Part shown: positions 24,847-33,050 of the stretch, one piece after another
Layout of the letters: every line of letters begins with the position of its first letter
Numbering within the stretch: the stretch's first letter is position 1
Source: Candidatus Dechloromonas phosphorivorans
Lineage (GTDB): Bacteria > Pseudomonadota > Gammaproteobacteria > Burkholderiales > Rhodocyclaceae
DNA: 64,000 nt
Assembly (NCBI GenBank): GCA_016721185.1
Contig: JADKIP010000013.1
Location: 90,001-154,000 of the forward strand
Direction: 5' to 3'
The notes under the pieces: generated by a model
What the model was told of the DNA's origin: nothing
The model's input: only the letters and a program-made list of their open reading frames with translations
Database searches by the model: none
Position numbers and translations under genes: made by a program

Positions 24847-25770
24847 TCATGCCTTGAGCCGCTCCCAGGGCGGTGCCGGGTTGAACAGGTTTTCCAGTTC
24901 ATCAAGAAAGACCCGGACTTTCGGCACGCGCACCCGGTTCGGCGTGTAGCAGGCGTAGAGATAGCGCCCCAGGCTGCTTACCGGCTCCAGGTCGTCGAAG
25001 ATGCTGCGCAGTGTTCCGTGCGCCAACTCCGGCCCGCATAGATAAGTTGGCAGCATGCCCAGGCCGTGTCCGGCGAGTACAGCATCCATGATGCAATCGA
25101 CATTGTTGAAATGAAATTTGCTGTCGACCGGGATGCTCACCTCTTCGCCATTGCCATCGATCAGTCGCCACAGGCCGCGCTCGGTGGCCTGTAAAAAGCT
25201 GAAGCATTGATGCTGGCTCAGCTCATGCGGTGTTCTGGGTTCGCCATGCGCTGCGAAATAGGCCGGGGTGCCGCAGATCAATCGTTTCATGTGCACCAGC
25301 TTTCTGGCCACTGCGTCCTCTGGGGGCGCTTTGGTCAAACGTAACGCCAGATCAATGTTGTCCTCGATGAGGTCAACCAGATGATCGGTGAGGACCAGTT
25401 CGCAGTTCAGCTCGGGATATTTGGCAACAATTTTCGGTAACAGCGGGGCGATATACAGGCGCCCGAAAGTGATTGAGGCGCTGATGCGCAGCACACCGTG
25501 CGGCGCATCGCCCATGTTCCTGACGGCAACTTCGGTGCTGTGAATTGCCTCCAGCGCCCGCAGGGCATGTTGATGAAAAATTTCACCGGAGGGTGTCAGG
25601 CTGATCTTCCGGGTGGAGCGCTCGAACAGGCGAACGCCGAAGGCGCGTTCAAGATCGGCAATCTGCTTGCTGATCTGGGCACGAGTGCAATCCAGGCGAC
25701 GAGCGGCGGCAGCCATGCTGCCGGTCTCGACGACCTTGATGAAGCTGTCCCAAGCCGGTAGCCATGTCAT
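24847..25770 (-). CDS. LysR-family transcriptional regulator
   Basis: 307 residues from ATG at 25770; an upstream TTG would add ten residues. An N-terminal winged helix-turn-helix (FIKVVETGSMAAAARRLDCTRAQISKQIADLERAFGVRLFERS in outline) is followed by a LysR substrate-binding domain. It is divergent from the MFS transporter gene across about 100 bases, the classical arrangement for a LysR protein controlling its neighbour. The effector is unknown. Confidence 0.92.
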   Translation of the reverse strand: MTWLPAWDSFIKVVETGSMAAAARRLDCTRAQISKQIADLERAFGVRLFERSTRKISLTPSGEIFHQHALRALEAIHSTEVAVRNMGDAPHGVLRISASITFGRLYIAPLLPKIVAKYPELNCELVLTDHLVDLIEDNIDLALRLTKAPPEDAVARKLVHMKRLICGTPAYFAAHGEPRTPHELSQHQCFSFLQATERGLWRLIDGNGEEVSIPVDSKFHFNNVDCIMDAVLAGHGLGMLPTYLCGPELAHGTLRSIFDDLEPVSSLGRYLYACYTPNRVRVPKVRVFLDELENLFNPAPPWERLKA

Positions 25771-25872
25771 GTTGTCAATGATCCGTTGACGTAATGACAA
25801 GAATTATCGGCTTTTTGCCAATGATTTAGCTGTATATAGTTTCGCCATAAAACAAATATCAGGAAAAAGAAT

Positions 25873-27087
25873 ATGTTGCGCTCCTTGAATCGCCCCGACA
25901 TTCTGGTTGTTACGCTGGCCGCCGCCGGCATCCTGATGGTCACCATGGGCGCCCGTCAGTCGCTCGGGCTGTTCATCGCGCCAATCGGGGCAACGACCGG
26001 GCTGGGCATTGCCAGCATCAGTCTGGCGCTGGCGATCGGGCAATTCACCTGGGGCGCCATTCAGCCGGTGGCCGGTGCAGTAGCAGATCGCTACGGCCCG
26101 CGTGCCGTCTTGATCGGCGGTCTGGTGTTGTTGGCGCTGGGTTCGGCCGTTACCCCGTTCATGGGTACCGGCTTCGGGTTGATGGTTTCGTTGGGCTTGA
26201 TGTCAGCCATCGGTTCGGGGGCGGGCAGCTTTTCGGTGCTGATCGGCGCGGCTGCCCAGCGCTTGCCGCTGGAGGCCCGTGGCTCAGCTTCCGGCGTGAT
26301 CAACGCGGGTGGTTCGTTCGGCCAGTTTGTCTTTGCCCCCATTTTGCAAAAGCTGATTCAGGGCGTCGGCTGGATGGGTGCCATGTGGGCAATGGCCCTG
26401 ATGACGCTGGCTGCGTTACCGCTGGTCGGCAAGCTGACCCGGCCGGTCGAGGGACATGTCCCGCACACGCACGAAGAGGGTGGCCTTAAAAGGGCGGTCG
26501 GCACGGCGATGAAAGACCGCAGCTACCTGCTGCTGCACGCTGGCTTCTTTACCTGCGGTTTCCATATTGCATTTTTGGTGACGCACCTGCCGGGCGAGGT
26601 CAATCTGTGCGGTCTGCCGCCGTCGGTCGCCAGCTGGTCGCTGGCCATCATCGGGCTGGCCAATATTTTCGGTAGCCTGTACGCCGGTTCCTGTGTCGCC
26701 AAATACCGCAGCAAGTACGTGCTGGCGGCGATGTACGCTTCGCGTGCCTTGCTCATTGCGTTGTATTTGCTGATGCCGCGGACCGAACTGAATTTTTACC
26801 TGTTCGCCGCCGGCCTCGGTTTTACCTGGCTGGCTACCGTGCCGCCGACCGCAGCCATCGTCGGCAAGTTGTTCGGTATCCGCTATCTGGCGACCCTGTT
26901 TGGTCTGACCCTGCTCAGCCATCAGATTGGCGGTTTTCTCGGTGCCTACCTGGGCGGCTTGGTGATTACCCAGTTCGGTGACTTTGGCTGGATGTGGTAC
27001 GCCGACATGGCGCTGGCTGTGATGGCCGCCATCCTCAATCTGCCGATTCGTGAGGCACCGGTGGCCCGTAAACTGGCTGCTGCCTGA
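25873..27087 (+). CDS. Major facilitator superfamily transporter
   Basis: 404 residues with 12 predicted hydrophobic segments; AGGAAAAAG precedes the ATG. The N-terminal MGARQSLGLFIAPIG and the A-loop GAVADRYGPRAVLIGG are typical of the monocarboxylate/oxalate-type MFS group. An inner-membrane importer or exporter of a small molecule, probably an organic acid; the substrate cannot be fixed. Probably controlled by the divergent LysR gene and co-transcribed with the thioesterase 26 bases downstream. Confidence 0.88.
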   Translation: MLRSLNRPDILVVTLAAAGILMVTMGARQSLGLFIAPIGATTGLGIASISLALAIGQFTWGAIQPVAGAVADRYGPRAVLIGGLVLLALGSAVTPFMGTGFGLMVSLGLMSAIGSGAGSFSVLIGAAAQRLPLEARGSASGVINAGGSFGQFVFAPILQKLIQGVGWMGAMWAMALMTLAALPLVGKLTRPVEGHVPHTHEEGGLKRAVGTAMKDRSYLLLHAGFFTCGFHIAFLVTHLPGEVNLCGLPPSVASWSLAIIGLANIFGSLYAGSCVAKYRSKYVLAAMYASRALLIALYLLMPRTELNFYLFAAGLGFTWLATVPPTAAIVGKLFGIRYLATLFGLTLLSHQIGGFLGAYLGGLVITQFGDFGWMWYADMALAVMAAILNLPIREAPVARKLAAA

Positions 27088-27113
27088 TCAGAACAATAAA
27101 AGGAGAACAGCAA

Positions 27114-27545
27114 ATGGCGACATTGCGCCCCGATATTTCAATCAGTGAGCTGAATGAACGAAGCAGCGAATATCTGCCGGGCTATCTCGGTATCGAGATT
27201 CTGGAATTGGCGCCCAATACCTTGCATAGCCGGATGCCGATAAAGAAGCTGCATTTTGCCCCCAACGATTTTCTTCATGCGGCAAGTATCGTGGCGTTGG
27301 CTGATACCAGCTGTGGCTATGCGACGATTGCTCATTTGCCGGAAGGGGCCCAGTCCTTCACCACCATCGAGTTGAAAAGCAATCATATGGGGACAGTGAA
27401 AGAGGGCAGCATTGCCTGTGTAGCTACCGCACAGCACCTTGGGCGGAATACGCAAGTCTGGGATGCGGTGGTGACTGATGAAGCCAATGGCCGGAAGATT
27501 GCGCTCTTTCGCTGTACGCAGATGATCCTTTGGCCAAAAACCTAG
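27114..27545 (+). CDS. PaaI-type hotdog-fold thioesterase
   Basis: 143 residues with an excellent AAAGGAG site. A hotdog thioesterase pattern is seen: NDFLHAASIVALADTSCGYATIAHLP (equivalent of the HGG..ALAD.A motif) and FTTIELKSNHMGTVKEG. It would hydrolyse an acyl- or aroyl-CoA in the cytosol. The link to an MFS carrier and LysR regulator suggests a small catabolic or detoxifying cassette; the substrate is unknown. Confidence 0.85.
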   Translation: MATLRPDISISELNERSSEYLPGYLGIEILELAPNTLHSRMPIKKLHFAPNDFLHAASIVALADTSCGYATIAHLPEGAQSFTTIELKSNHMGTVKEGSIACVATAQHLGRNTQVWDAVVTDEANGRKIALFRCTQMILWPKT

Positions 27546-27553
27546 CTGATGCT

Positions 27554-28105
27554 TTATGTCGGCGAGAGGGTCGCCACAACCTTGCCAGGTTCGATGCGGA
27601 TACTGCGTAGCAGCCAGCGGGCAGCAATCTCCTCGGCGCTGCCATCCTCGCGCAACACATACACCGGTTTCTTGCGGAAATAATTGGCGATCAGGCTGTT
27701 GATCGCCTGTTTGGCCTTCGGCGCGGCTTCCGGTGGAATGGCCTGCGACTCGATACTGTCGGCCACCGGATTTTCCAGATAAAACGCCTTGTGCTGGTCA
27801 TCGTAGCGAACGCCTGCGGTACCAGTCACATCAACCGGAATCGGGGTGCCGCCAAGCAGGGCGATGTAAAGGCGGGCGGCGATACCGACCCGGCCTTCCT
27901 GATTGCCCAGTGTGACTCTTGGCGCTTCGCGCAGTGAAACCGTCATCCAGCCGCCGTAGTTTTGCGATTGTGGCCCGTTCTTGAGCAGCGAGTTCTGGAT
28001 TTCCGTTTCCGAAAATACAACTTCCCGGTCGAACAGGGCCGCGCTCACGCTGCCGACCAAACTCAGGCCGGTTGCGAACAGGAGCGCACGAAGGCTTCGC
28101 TTCAT
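27554..28105 (-). CDS. DUF1439 family exported protein
   Basis: 183 residues from ATG at 28105 (MKRSLRALLFATGLSLVGSVSA, a signal peptide ending VSA-A). The start at 28153 would bury the signal peptide. The mature part, with VVFSETEIQNSLLKNGP, resembles DUF1439 (E. coli YceB-like) proteins, which are periplasmic or outer-membrane-associated lipid-binding-like folds. No lipobox Cys is visible, so it is probably soluble periplasmic. It follows tal closely on the same strand. Confidence 0.72.
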   Translation of the reverse strand: MKRSLRALLFATGLSLVGSVSAALFDREVVFSETEIQNSLLKNGPQSQNYGGWMTVSLREAPRVTLGNQEGRVGIAARLYIALLGGTPIPVDVTGTAGVRYDDQHKAFYLENPVADSIESQAIPPEAAPKAKQAINSLIANYFRKKPVYVLREDGSAEEIAARWLLRSIRIEPGKVVATLSPT

Positions 28106-28112
28106 CACCGTC

Positions 28113-29150
28113 TTATTGCACCAATGCCAGCAATTTCGCGAAAGCCTCTTCAAACTGTTTGAGGCCAGCAGTCAGCAATTCATTGCCGACCGTATCAAGA
28201 TCGATGCCCAGCGCCTTGAGCGCGGCGAGTTGCGCCTGTGCTTCATCTAGCCTGCGGCCCAAAGTATCGGCGGCTTCGCCATGATCGCGAAAGGCGGCGA
28301 GGGTCGCGTCGGGCACGGTATTGACGGTGCCGGCACCGATCAGTTCTTCGACGTAAATCACGTCACGGTAAGCCGGGTTCTTGGTCGATGTTGATGCCCA
28401 GAGCAGCATTTGCGGGCGGGCCCCACCGGGCAGGGCCGGAGCCTGTTGCCAGCGGGCGTACTCGTTGCGGGCGAAAGCGATGGCGGTTTTGCCTTGCAGT
28501 TCGAGCGGGAGCCGGGCATCCAGCAGGTTGTCGAGGCGGCTGATGAAGACGCTGGCAACCGAAGCGATGCCGTCGACCGGCTGACCCGCAGCAAAACGGC
28601 GCTCGATACCGGCGCGGTAGGCGGCCTGCACGGCAGCCAGTTGGGCCGGCCCGAAGATTAGCGTGACATTGACGTTGATCCCTTCGGCGATAGCGTCCGC
28701 AATCGCCGTCAGGCCGGCCTTGGTGGCCGGGATCTTGATCATTGCATTCGGCCGGCCGATCTCCTGCCACAAACGGCGGGCGGCGTTGAGCGTAGCGGCG
28801 GCATCGTCGGCCAGCGCCGGGGATACTTCGAAGCTGACGAACCCCGCTGTACCGCCGCTGGCTGTATGGCGTACCGCGAAGAGATCGCAGGCATTGCGCA
28901 CATCCGGCAGCACCAGCATTTCAAAGCGTTTTTCGGCGTCGACCGCAGCATTCTTCAGGCGGACGATTTCGGCTTGATAGCCGGCGTCGCTGCGCATGGC
29001 GTTGTAAAAAATGGCTGGGTTGGAGGTCACGCCGGCAATGGCATCCTCGTTAATCCAGCGGGCCAGTTCACCTGAGTCGAGCAGTTGGCGGCTGAGGTTA
29101 TCCAGCCAGATCTGCTGGCCGAACTGGGCGATGGCTTTGATGCGGGACAT
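28113..29150 (-). CDS. tal: Transaldolase
   Basis: 345 residues from ATG at 29150 (MSRIKAIAQFGQQIWLDN). Class I aldolase of the non-oxidative pentose phosphate pathway. Visible: GVTSNPAIFYNA, FVSFEVSP, the Schiff-base Lys in AMIKIPAT, INVNVTLIF and LLWASTSTKNPAY. It matches the longer, mycobacterial/betaproteobacterial-type Tal. A dispersed-motif copy encodes LKNAAVDAEKRFEML in a segment that is variable in the family. Confidence 0.92.
   Translation of the reverse strand: MSRIKAIAQFGQQIWLDNLSRQLLDSGELARWINEDAIAGVTSNPAIFYNAMRSDAGYQAEIVRLKNAAVDAEKRFEMLVLPDVRNACDLFAVRHTASGGTAGFVSFEVSPALADDAAATLNAARRLWQEIGRPNAMIKIPATKAGLTAIADAIAEGINVNVTLIFGPAQLAAVQAAYRAGIERRFAAGQPVDGIASVASVFISRLDNLLDARLPLELQGKTAIAFARNEYARWQQAPALPGGARPQMLLWASTSTKNPAYRDVIYVEELIGAGTVNTVPDATLAAFRDHGEAADTLGRRLDEAQAQLAALKALGIDLDTVGNELLTAGLKQFEEAFAKLLALVQ
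28927..28950 (-). repeat. Dispersed uptake-sequence-like motif, copy in tal
   Basis: TTTTTCGGCGTCGACCGCAG plus CA; core at 28938-28950. The same TTTTTCGGCGTCGACCG string recurs at 9291 and 47174. It encodes AAVDAEKR in a variable loop of transaldolase. Confidence 0.7.
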
Positions 29151-29191
29151 GTCGGGGATTCCAGTGGGTAAAAAGAGGATTTTAGCAGCCA

Positions 29192-29435
29192 TGTGGATTA
29201 AACCGATTTATCCCCGAGAACCTCGGACAAACCTGTGGACAAGCTCGGGATAGGTGTCGTAAGTCTCTGTCAGGAAAGCGAAAGTGTATGCGTGCTTAAA
29301 TTTTGGGCAATACGCCTGGTTGGCGTCTGAGCGGGGAGTCGAAGCGTCGGCGGTCGATGAACTTGCCGAAAATCGATTGGGGTAAATAGCTTCTATCCCC
29401 GTTTTAGTCGTGCAAGTCTGTGGATAAGCTCGGGA
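29192..29435. promoter_or_regulatory. Cluster of DnaA-box-like sites
   Basis: A perfect minus-strand DnaA box TTATCCACA lies at 29419-29427. Near matches are TAATCCACA (29192-29200) and TTGTCCACA (29234-29242). Two of them sit in an 18-base near-repeat, CTGTGGACAAGCTCGGGA (29233-29250) and CTGTGGATAAGCTCGGGA (29418-29435). The rest of the 29151-29590 gap holds no gene I can support. Confidence 0.45.
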
Positions 29436-29597
29436 CAGATGGTGCAATCCATTGAGCCAGAAGGCTTTTACAATCGATGCCTAAAAAACGGGCAAGCAGG
29501 CTTTAATTTACTATTTACTTGTTGTGCCCCTGCTTGCGGTAGCCATTGTGGCTCCATGGTATTTCAAGCAATAACAGCATTTCCTGTTGCGACGGCT

Positions 29598-29626
29598 CTG
29601 GCAAAGCAGAAGCGATAATATATAAT
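29598..29626 (+). promoter_or_regulatory. Candidate sigma-70 promoter of acnB
   Basis: CTGGCA at 29598-29603 and TATAAT at 29621-29626, separated by 17 bases, lie in a strongly AT-rich stretch (GATAATATATAATATATAAG) about 110 bases before the acnB start. Confidence 0.55.
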
Positions 29627-29737
29627 ATATAAGACTTGCGAGCCGACCTGGGAAAGCAATATGCCGAACCATTAAGTTGCCGCCATTGTCGTAAAATATT
29701 CGATTCCCAGAGCTACCCTTTACGAAAGGAAGTCACC

Positions 29738-32338
29738 GTGCTTGAAGCTTATCGCGCCCACGTTGCTGAACGTGCAGCCCTTGGTATTCCCCCGCTGCCC
29801 CTCTCCAAGCAACAGACCACCGAACTGGTTGGCCTGCTGAAGAACCCGCCGAAAGGCGAAGAAGCCGCTCTGGTCGAGCTGATTACTTACCGCGTCCCGG
29901 CCGGTGTTGATGATGCCGCCAAGGTCAAGGCCGAGTTCCTGGCCAAGGTTGCCAAGGGTGAAGAAGCCTGCGCCCTGATTTCCAAGGAAAAAGCCACCGA
30001 ACTGCTCGGCACCATGCTCGGCGGTTACAACGTCAAGCCGTTGATCGATCTGCTCGGTTGCCCGACTTGCGGCACCGTTGCCGCCGAGGGCCTGAAAAAG
30101 ACCCTGCTGGTGTTCGACTTCTTCCACGATGTTGCCGAACTGGCCAAGTCCACGAATGCCACCGCCGCCGCCAACGCCAAGGCTGTCATGCAGTCCTGGG
30201 CTGACGCCGAGTGGTTCACCTCGCGTCCGGAAGTCCCGGCTTCGCAGAAGCTGACCGTCTTCAAGGTCACCGGCGAAACCAATACCGACGACCTGTCGCC
30301 GGCACCGGATGCCTGGTCGCGTCCTGACATCCCGCTGCACGCCCTGGCCATGCTGAAGAACCCGCGTCCGGGTATCGAAGCCGACGAAGCCGGCTCGCGC
30401 GGCCCGCTCAAGCAACTCGAAGCGCTGGCTGCCAAGGGCAACCTGATCGCCTACGTCGGTGACGTGGTCGGTACCGGTTCTTCCCGCAAGTCCGCCACCA
30501 ACTCCGTGCTGTGGTTCACCGGCGAAGACATTCCCTTCGTCCCGAACAAGCGTTTCGGTGGCGTCTGCCTCGGTTCCAAGATCGCTCCGATCTTCTTCAA
30601 CACCATGGAAGATGCCGGCGCGCTGCCGATCGAACTCGATTGCAGCTCGATGGACATGGGCGACGAGATCGAACTGAAGGTTGATGCCGCAACCGCCAAA
30701 GTCACCGCGCTGAAGAACGGCGCCGTGATCGCTGAATCCCAGCTGAAGACTGCCGTGATCATGGACGAAGTCCGTGCCGGTGGCCGTATTCCGCTGATCA
30801 TCGGTCGTGGCCTGACCACCAAGGCCCGTGAATTCCTCGGCCTGCCGCAAAGCACCCTGTTCCGTCTGCCGCAAAACCCGGCCGACGACGGCAAGGCCTA
30901 CTCGCTGGCCCAGAAGATGGTCGGCAAGGCCTGCGGCGTGGCCGGCATCCTGCCGGGCACCTACTGCGAGCCGAAGATGACCACCGTCGGATCGCAAGAC
31001 ACCACCGGCCCAATGACCCGCGACGAACTGAAAGACCTGGCCTGCCTCGGCTTCTCCGCCGACCTGGTGATGCAGTCCTTCTGCCATACCGCCGCTTATC
31101 CGAAGCTGGTCGACGTCAAGATGCACCGCGAACTGCCGTCCTTCATCTCGACCCGTGGCGGCGTTGCGCTGCGTCCGGGCGACGGCGTCATCCACTCCTG
31201 GCTGAACCGCCTGCTGCTGCCGGATACCGTCGGTACCGGTGGTGACTCGCACACCCGTTTCCCGATCGGCATCTCCTTCCCGGCCGGTTCCGGCCTGGTC
31301 GCCTTTGCTGCCGCCACCGGCGTCATGCCGCTCGACATGCCGGAATCCGTGCTGGTCCGCTTCAAGGGCGAAATGCAACCGGGCATCACCCTGCGTGACC
31401 TGGTCAACGCCATTCCGCTGTACGCCATCAAGGCCGGCCTGCTGACCGTCGAGAAGAAGGGCAAGAAGAACGTCTTCTCCGGCCGCATCCTCGAAATCGA
31501 AGGTCTGCCGAACCTCAAGGTCGAACAGGCTTTCGAGCTCTCCGACGCTGCCGCCGAGCGTTCCGCTGCCGCCTGTGCCGTCGCCCTGAACAAGGAACCG
31601 ATGGTCGAGTACATGCGTTCGAACATCACCCTGATGAAGTGGATGATCGCCGAAGGCTACGCCGATGCCCGCACCCTGAAGCGCCGCATCAACGCCATGG
31701 AAGACTGGATCGCCAACGGCACGCTGCTCAAGGCTGACGCCAACGCCCAGTACGCCGCGGTCATCGAAATCGACCTGGCCGAAGTCACCGAGCCGATCCT
31801 GGCCTGCCCGAACGATCCGGACGACGTCAAGATCCTGTCCGAAGTCGCCGGCGCCAAGATCGACGAAGTCTTCATCGGTTCCTGCATGACCAACATCGAC
31901 CACTTCCGCGCCGCCGCCAAGGTTCTTGAAGGCCGCTCCGACATCCCGACCCGTCTGTGGGTTGCCCCGCCGACCAAGATGGATGCGCTAATCCTGACCG
32001 AAGAGGGCTACTACGCCACCCTCGGCAAGTCCGGTGCCCGTATGGAAATGCCGGGTTGTTCGCTGTGCATGGGTAACCAGGCACAGATCCGCAAGGGTTC
32101 GACCGCGATCTCCACCTCGACCCGTAACTTCCCGAACCGCCTAGGTATCGATACTCAGGTTTATCTGAGTTCTGCCGAACTGGCCGCCATGTGCGCGCTG
32201 GCTGGCCGGATCATCACGGTTGAGGAATACATGGAGCAGATCAAGGCGGTCAACGCCAAGTCGGGTGAAATCTACCGCTACATGAATTTCGATCAGATTC
32301 CTGCGTTTGTGGAACAGGCCGCCACTGTTGAGATGTGA
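29738..32338 (+). CDS. acnB: Bifunctional aconitate hydratase 2 / 2-methylisocitrate dehydratase
   Basis: 866 residues from GTG 29738, with AAAGGAAG as ribosome site; the E. coli enzyme has 865. Upstream in-frame codons to 29636 look non-coding. It interconverts citrate and isocitrate in the TCA cycle. The N-terminal HEAT-like domain (VLEAYRAHVAERAALGIPPL) and swivel domain are followed by the catalytic core, with 4Fe-4S ligands in GSCMTNIDH and PGCSLCMGNQ. Synonymous sites are strongly biased to C, as in highly expressed genes. Followed by nested palindromes rather than a simple terminator. Confidence 0.96.
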   Translation: MLEAYRAHVAERAALGIPPLPLSKQQTTELVGLLKNPPKGEEAALVELITYRVPAGVDDAAKVKAEFLAKVAKGEEACALISKEKATELLGTMLGGYNVKPLIDLLGCPTCGTVAAEGLKKTLLVFDFFHDVAELAKSTNATAAANAKAVMQSWADAEWFTSRPEVPASQKLTVFKVTGETNTDDLSPAPDAWSRPDIPLHALAMLKNPRPGIEADEAGSRGPLKQLEALAAKGNLIAYVGDVVGTGSSRKSATNSVLWFTGEDIPFVPNKRFGGVCLGSKIAPIFFNTMEDAGALPIELDCSSMDMGDEIELKVDAATAKVTALKNGAVIAESQLKTAVIMDEVRAGGRIPLIIGRGLTTKAREFLGLPQSTLFRLPQNPADDGKAYSLAQKMVGKACGVAGILPGTYCEPKMTTVGSQDTTGPMTRDELKDLACLGFSADLVMQSFCHTAAYPKLVDVKMHRELPSFISTRGGVALRPGDGVIHSWLNRLLLPDTVGTGGDSHTRFPIGISFPAGSGLVAFAAATGVMPLDMPESVLVRFKGEMQPGITLRDLVNAIPLYAIKAGLLTVEKKGKKNVFSGRILEIEGLPNLKVEQAFELSDAAAERSAAACAVALNKEPMVEYMRSNITLMKWMIAEGYADARTLKRRINAMEDWIANGTLLKADANAQYAAVIEIDLAEVTEPILACPNDPDDVKILSEVAGAKIDEVFIGSCMTNIDHFRAAAKVLEGRSDIPTRLWVAPPTKMDALILTEEGYYATLGKSGARMEMPGCSLCMGNQAQIRKGSTAISTSTRNFPNRLGIDTQVYLSSAELAAMCALAGRIITVEEYMEQIKAVNAKSGEIYRYMNFDQIPAFVEQAATVEM

Positions 32339-32345
32339 GCGTTTG

Positions 32346-32465
32346 AAGTGTCTAACGAATAGTCGAGATAGCAGGACTTAAGTCTCTGTTTTCTCGACAT
32401 CGGTAAAGTTGGTGTTAGACACTTTTGAGACCCCGCATTAGACAATTGTCTAATGCGGGGTCTCA
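32346..32465. repeat. Nested inverted repeats ending in a 40-bp perfect palindrome
   Basis: AAGTGTCTAAC (32346-32356) pairs with GTTAGACACTT (32414-32424). Inside are GTCGAGA/TCTCGAC (32362-32368, 32392-32398) around the palindrome GACTTAAGTC (32375-32384). Directly after comes a loop-less perfect palindrome of 40 bases (32426-32465), again built on TTAGAC: half-site TGAGACCCCGCATTAGACAA. It lies just after acnB and abuts IS110-like remnants. Confidence 0.75.
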
Positions 32466-32498
32466 TGTTTTGCGCATGCCAAACGAGTTTTTCTGTCA

Positions 32499-32672
32499 CG
32501 CGCCATTATTGCCACAGGCAAACGTTCGGACTGGGTGGCCGGTTTGTTGGCTCGTCGTCCGTATAGCGTGGTTGTGGCGGCGATTGCCAACAAGCTGGCG
32601 CGCACCATCTGGGCCGTTCTGGCTAAAGGTCGGCCTTACGAGGCGGCAGCCTTCAGCGCTGCCATTTCATAA
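32499..32672 (+). pseudogene. IS110-family transposase, C-terminal remnant
   Basis: An open stretch of 57 codons with no start encodes RAIIATGKRSDWVAGLLARR followed by SVVVAAIANKLARTIWAVLA and a terminal KGRPYEAAAF. This matches the C-terminal end of IS110/IS1111-type DEDD transposases (LL.RR....VA.ANK.AR..WA.L). Everything upstream of it is missing. The bases 32673-33050 hold no supported gene; part may be the 3' non-coding end of the same element. Confidence 0.75.
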
Positions 32673-33050
32673 ACCGTTGTTCAACCGTCTATTTGATTGA
32701 CCCATTTCTTCAAGGAGCGCATGCGACCACCGCATGATGGCAAACAGGTAGGACCGGGACGAGGAAAGCCTGGTAAGGAAACAGAACGACATCAAGTTCG
32801 AAAATCAGATGAGGACCTCGTCAGCGAATTCCATCAGGGCCAGCAGGCTTCACCGCCTGCAATGACAGGCCGGATATAAGACTGCAGCCTTTACCTCAAG
32901 TCACCATGCAAAAATCGTTTGATCTCCAGGAGGCATCCATATAAGTGTTTCCTTAAGCGTGGGCAGCAGCGTACTCAATGGGTGAATAATCGGAAACAGA
33001 CCACGTTTTCCGAAATTGGTGACGTAAAGCTGTAACAGGTTAATTTGAAA
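32673..33050. other. Non-coding stretch between two insertion sequences
   Basis: No gene is supported. 32715-32880 has a structured-looking purine-rich run (CAGGTAGGACCGGGACGAGG onward) that may be the 3' flank of the IS110-like element. On the minus strand 32960-33020 reads WSVSDYSPIEYAAAHA then stop, faintly like an IS3-type transposase end; I do not claim it. Confidence 0.35.

Noticed and set aside
29208..29447. 79-codon minus-strand frame between tal and acnB
   Set aside because: No ribosome site or similarity; it lies over the DnaA-like repeats.
29720..31903. 727-codon open frame antisense to acnB
   Set aside because: Mirror of the strong C bias at third positions in acnB; its sequence is a shadow without motifs.
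32901..33050. Possible IS3-type transposase end on the minus strand (SPIEYAAAHA)
   Set aside because: Only a dozen residues look similar; too little to support.
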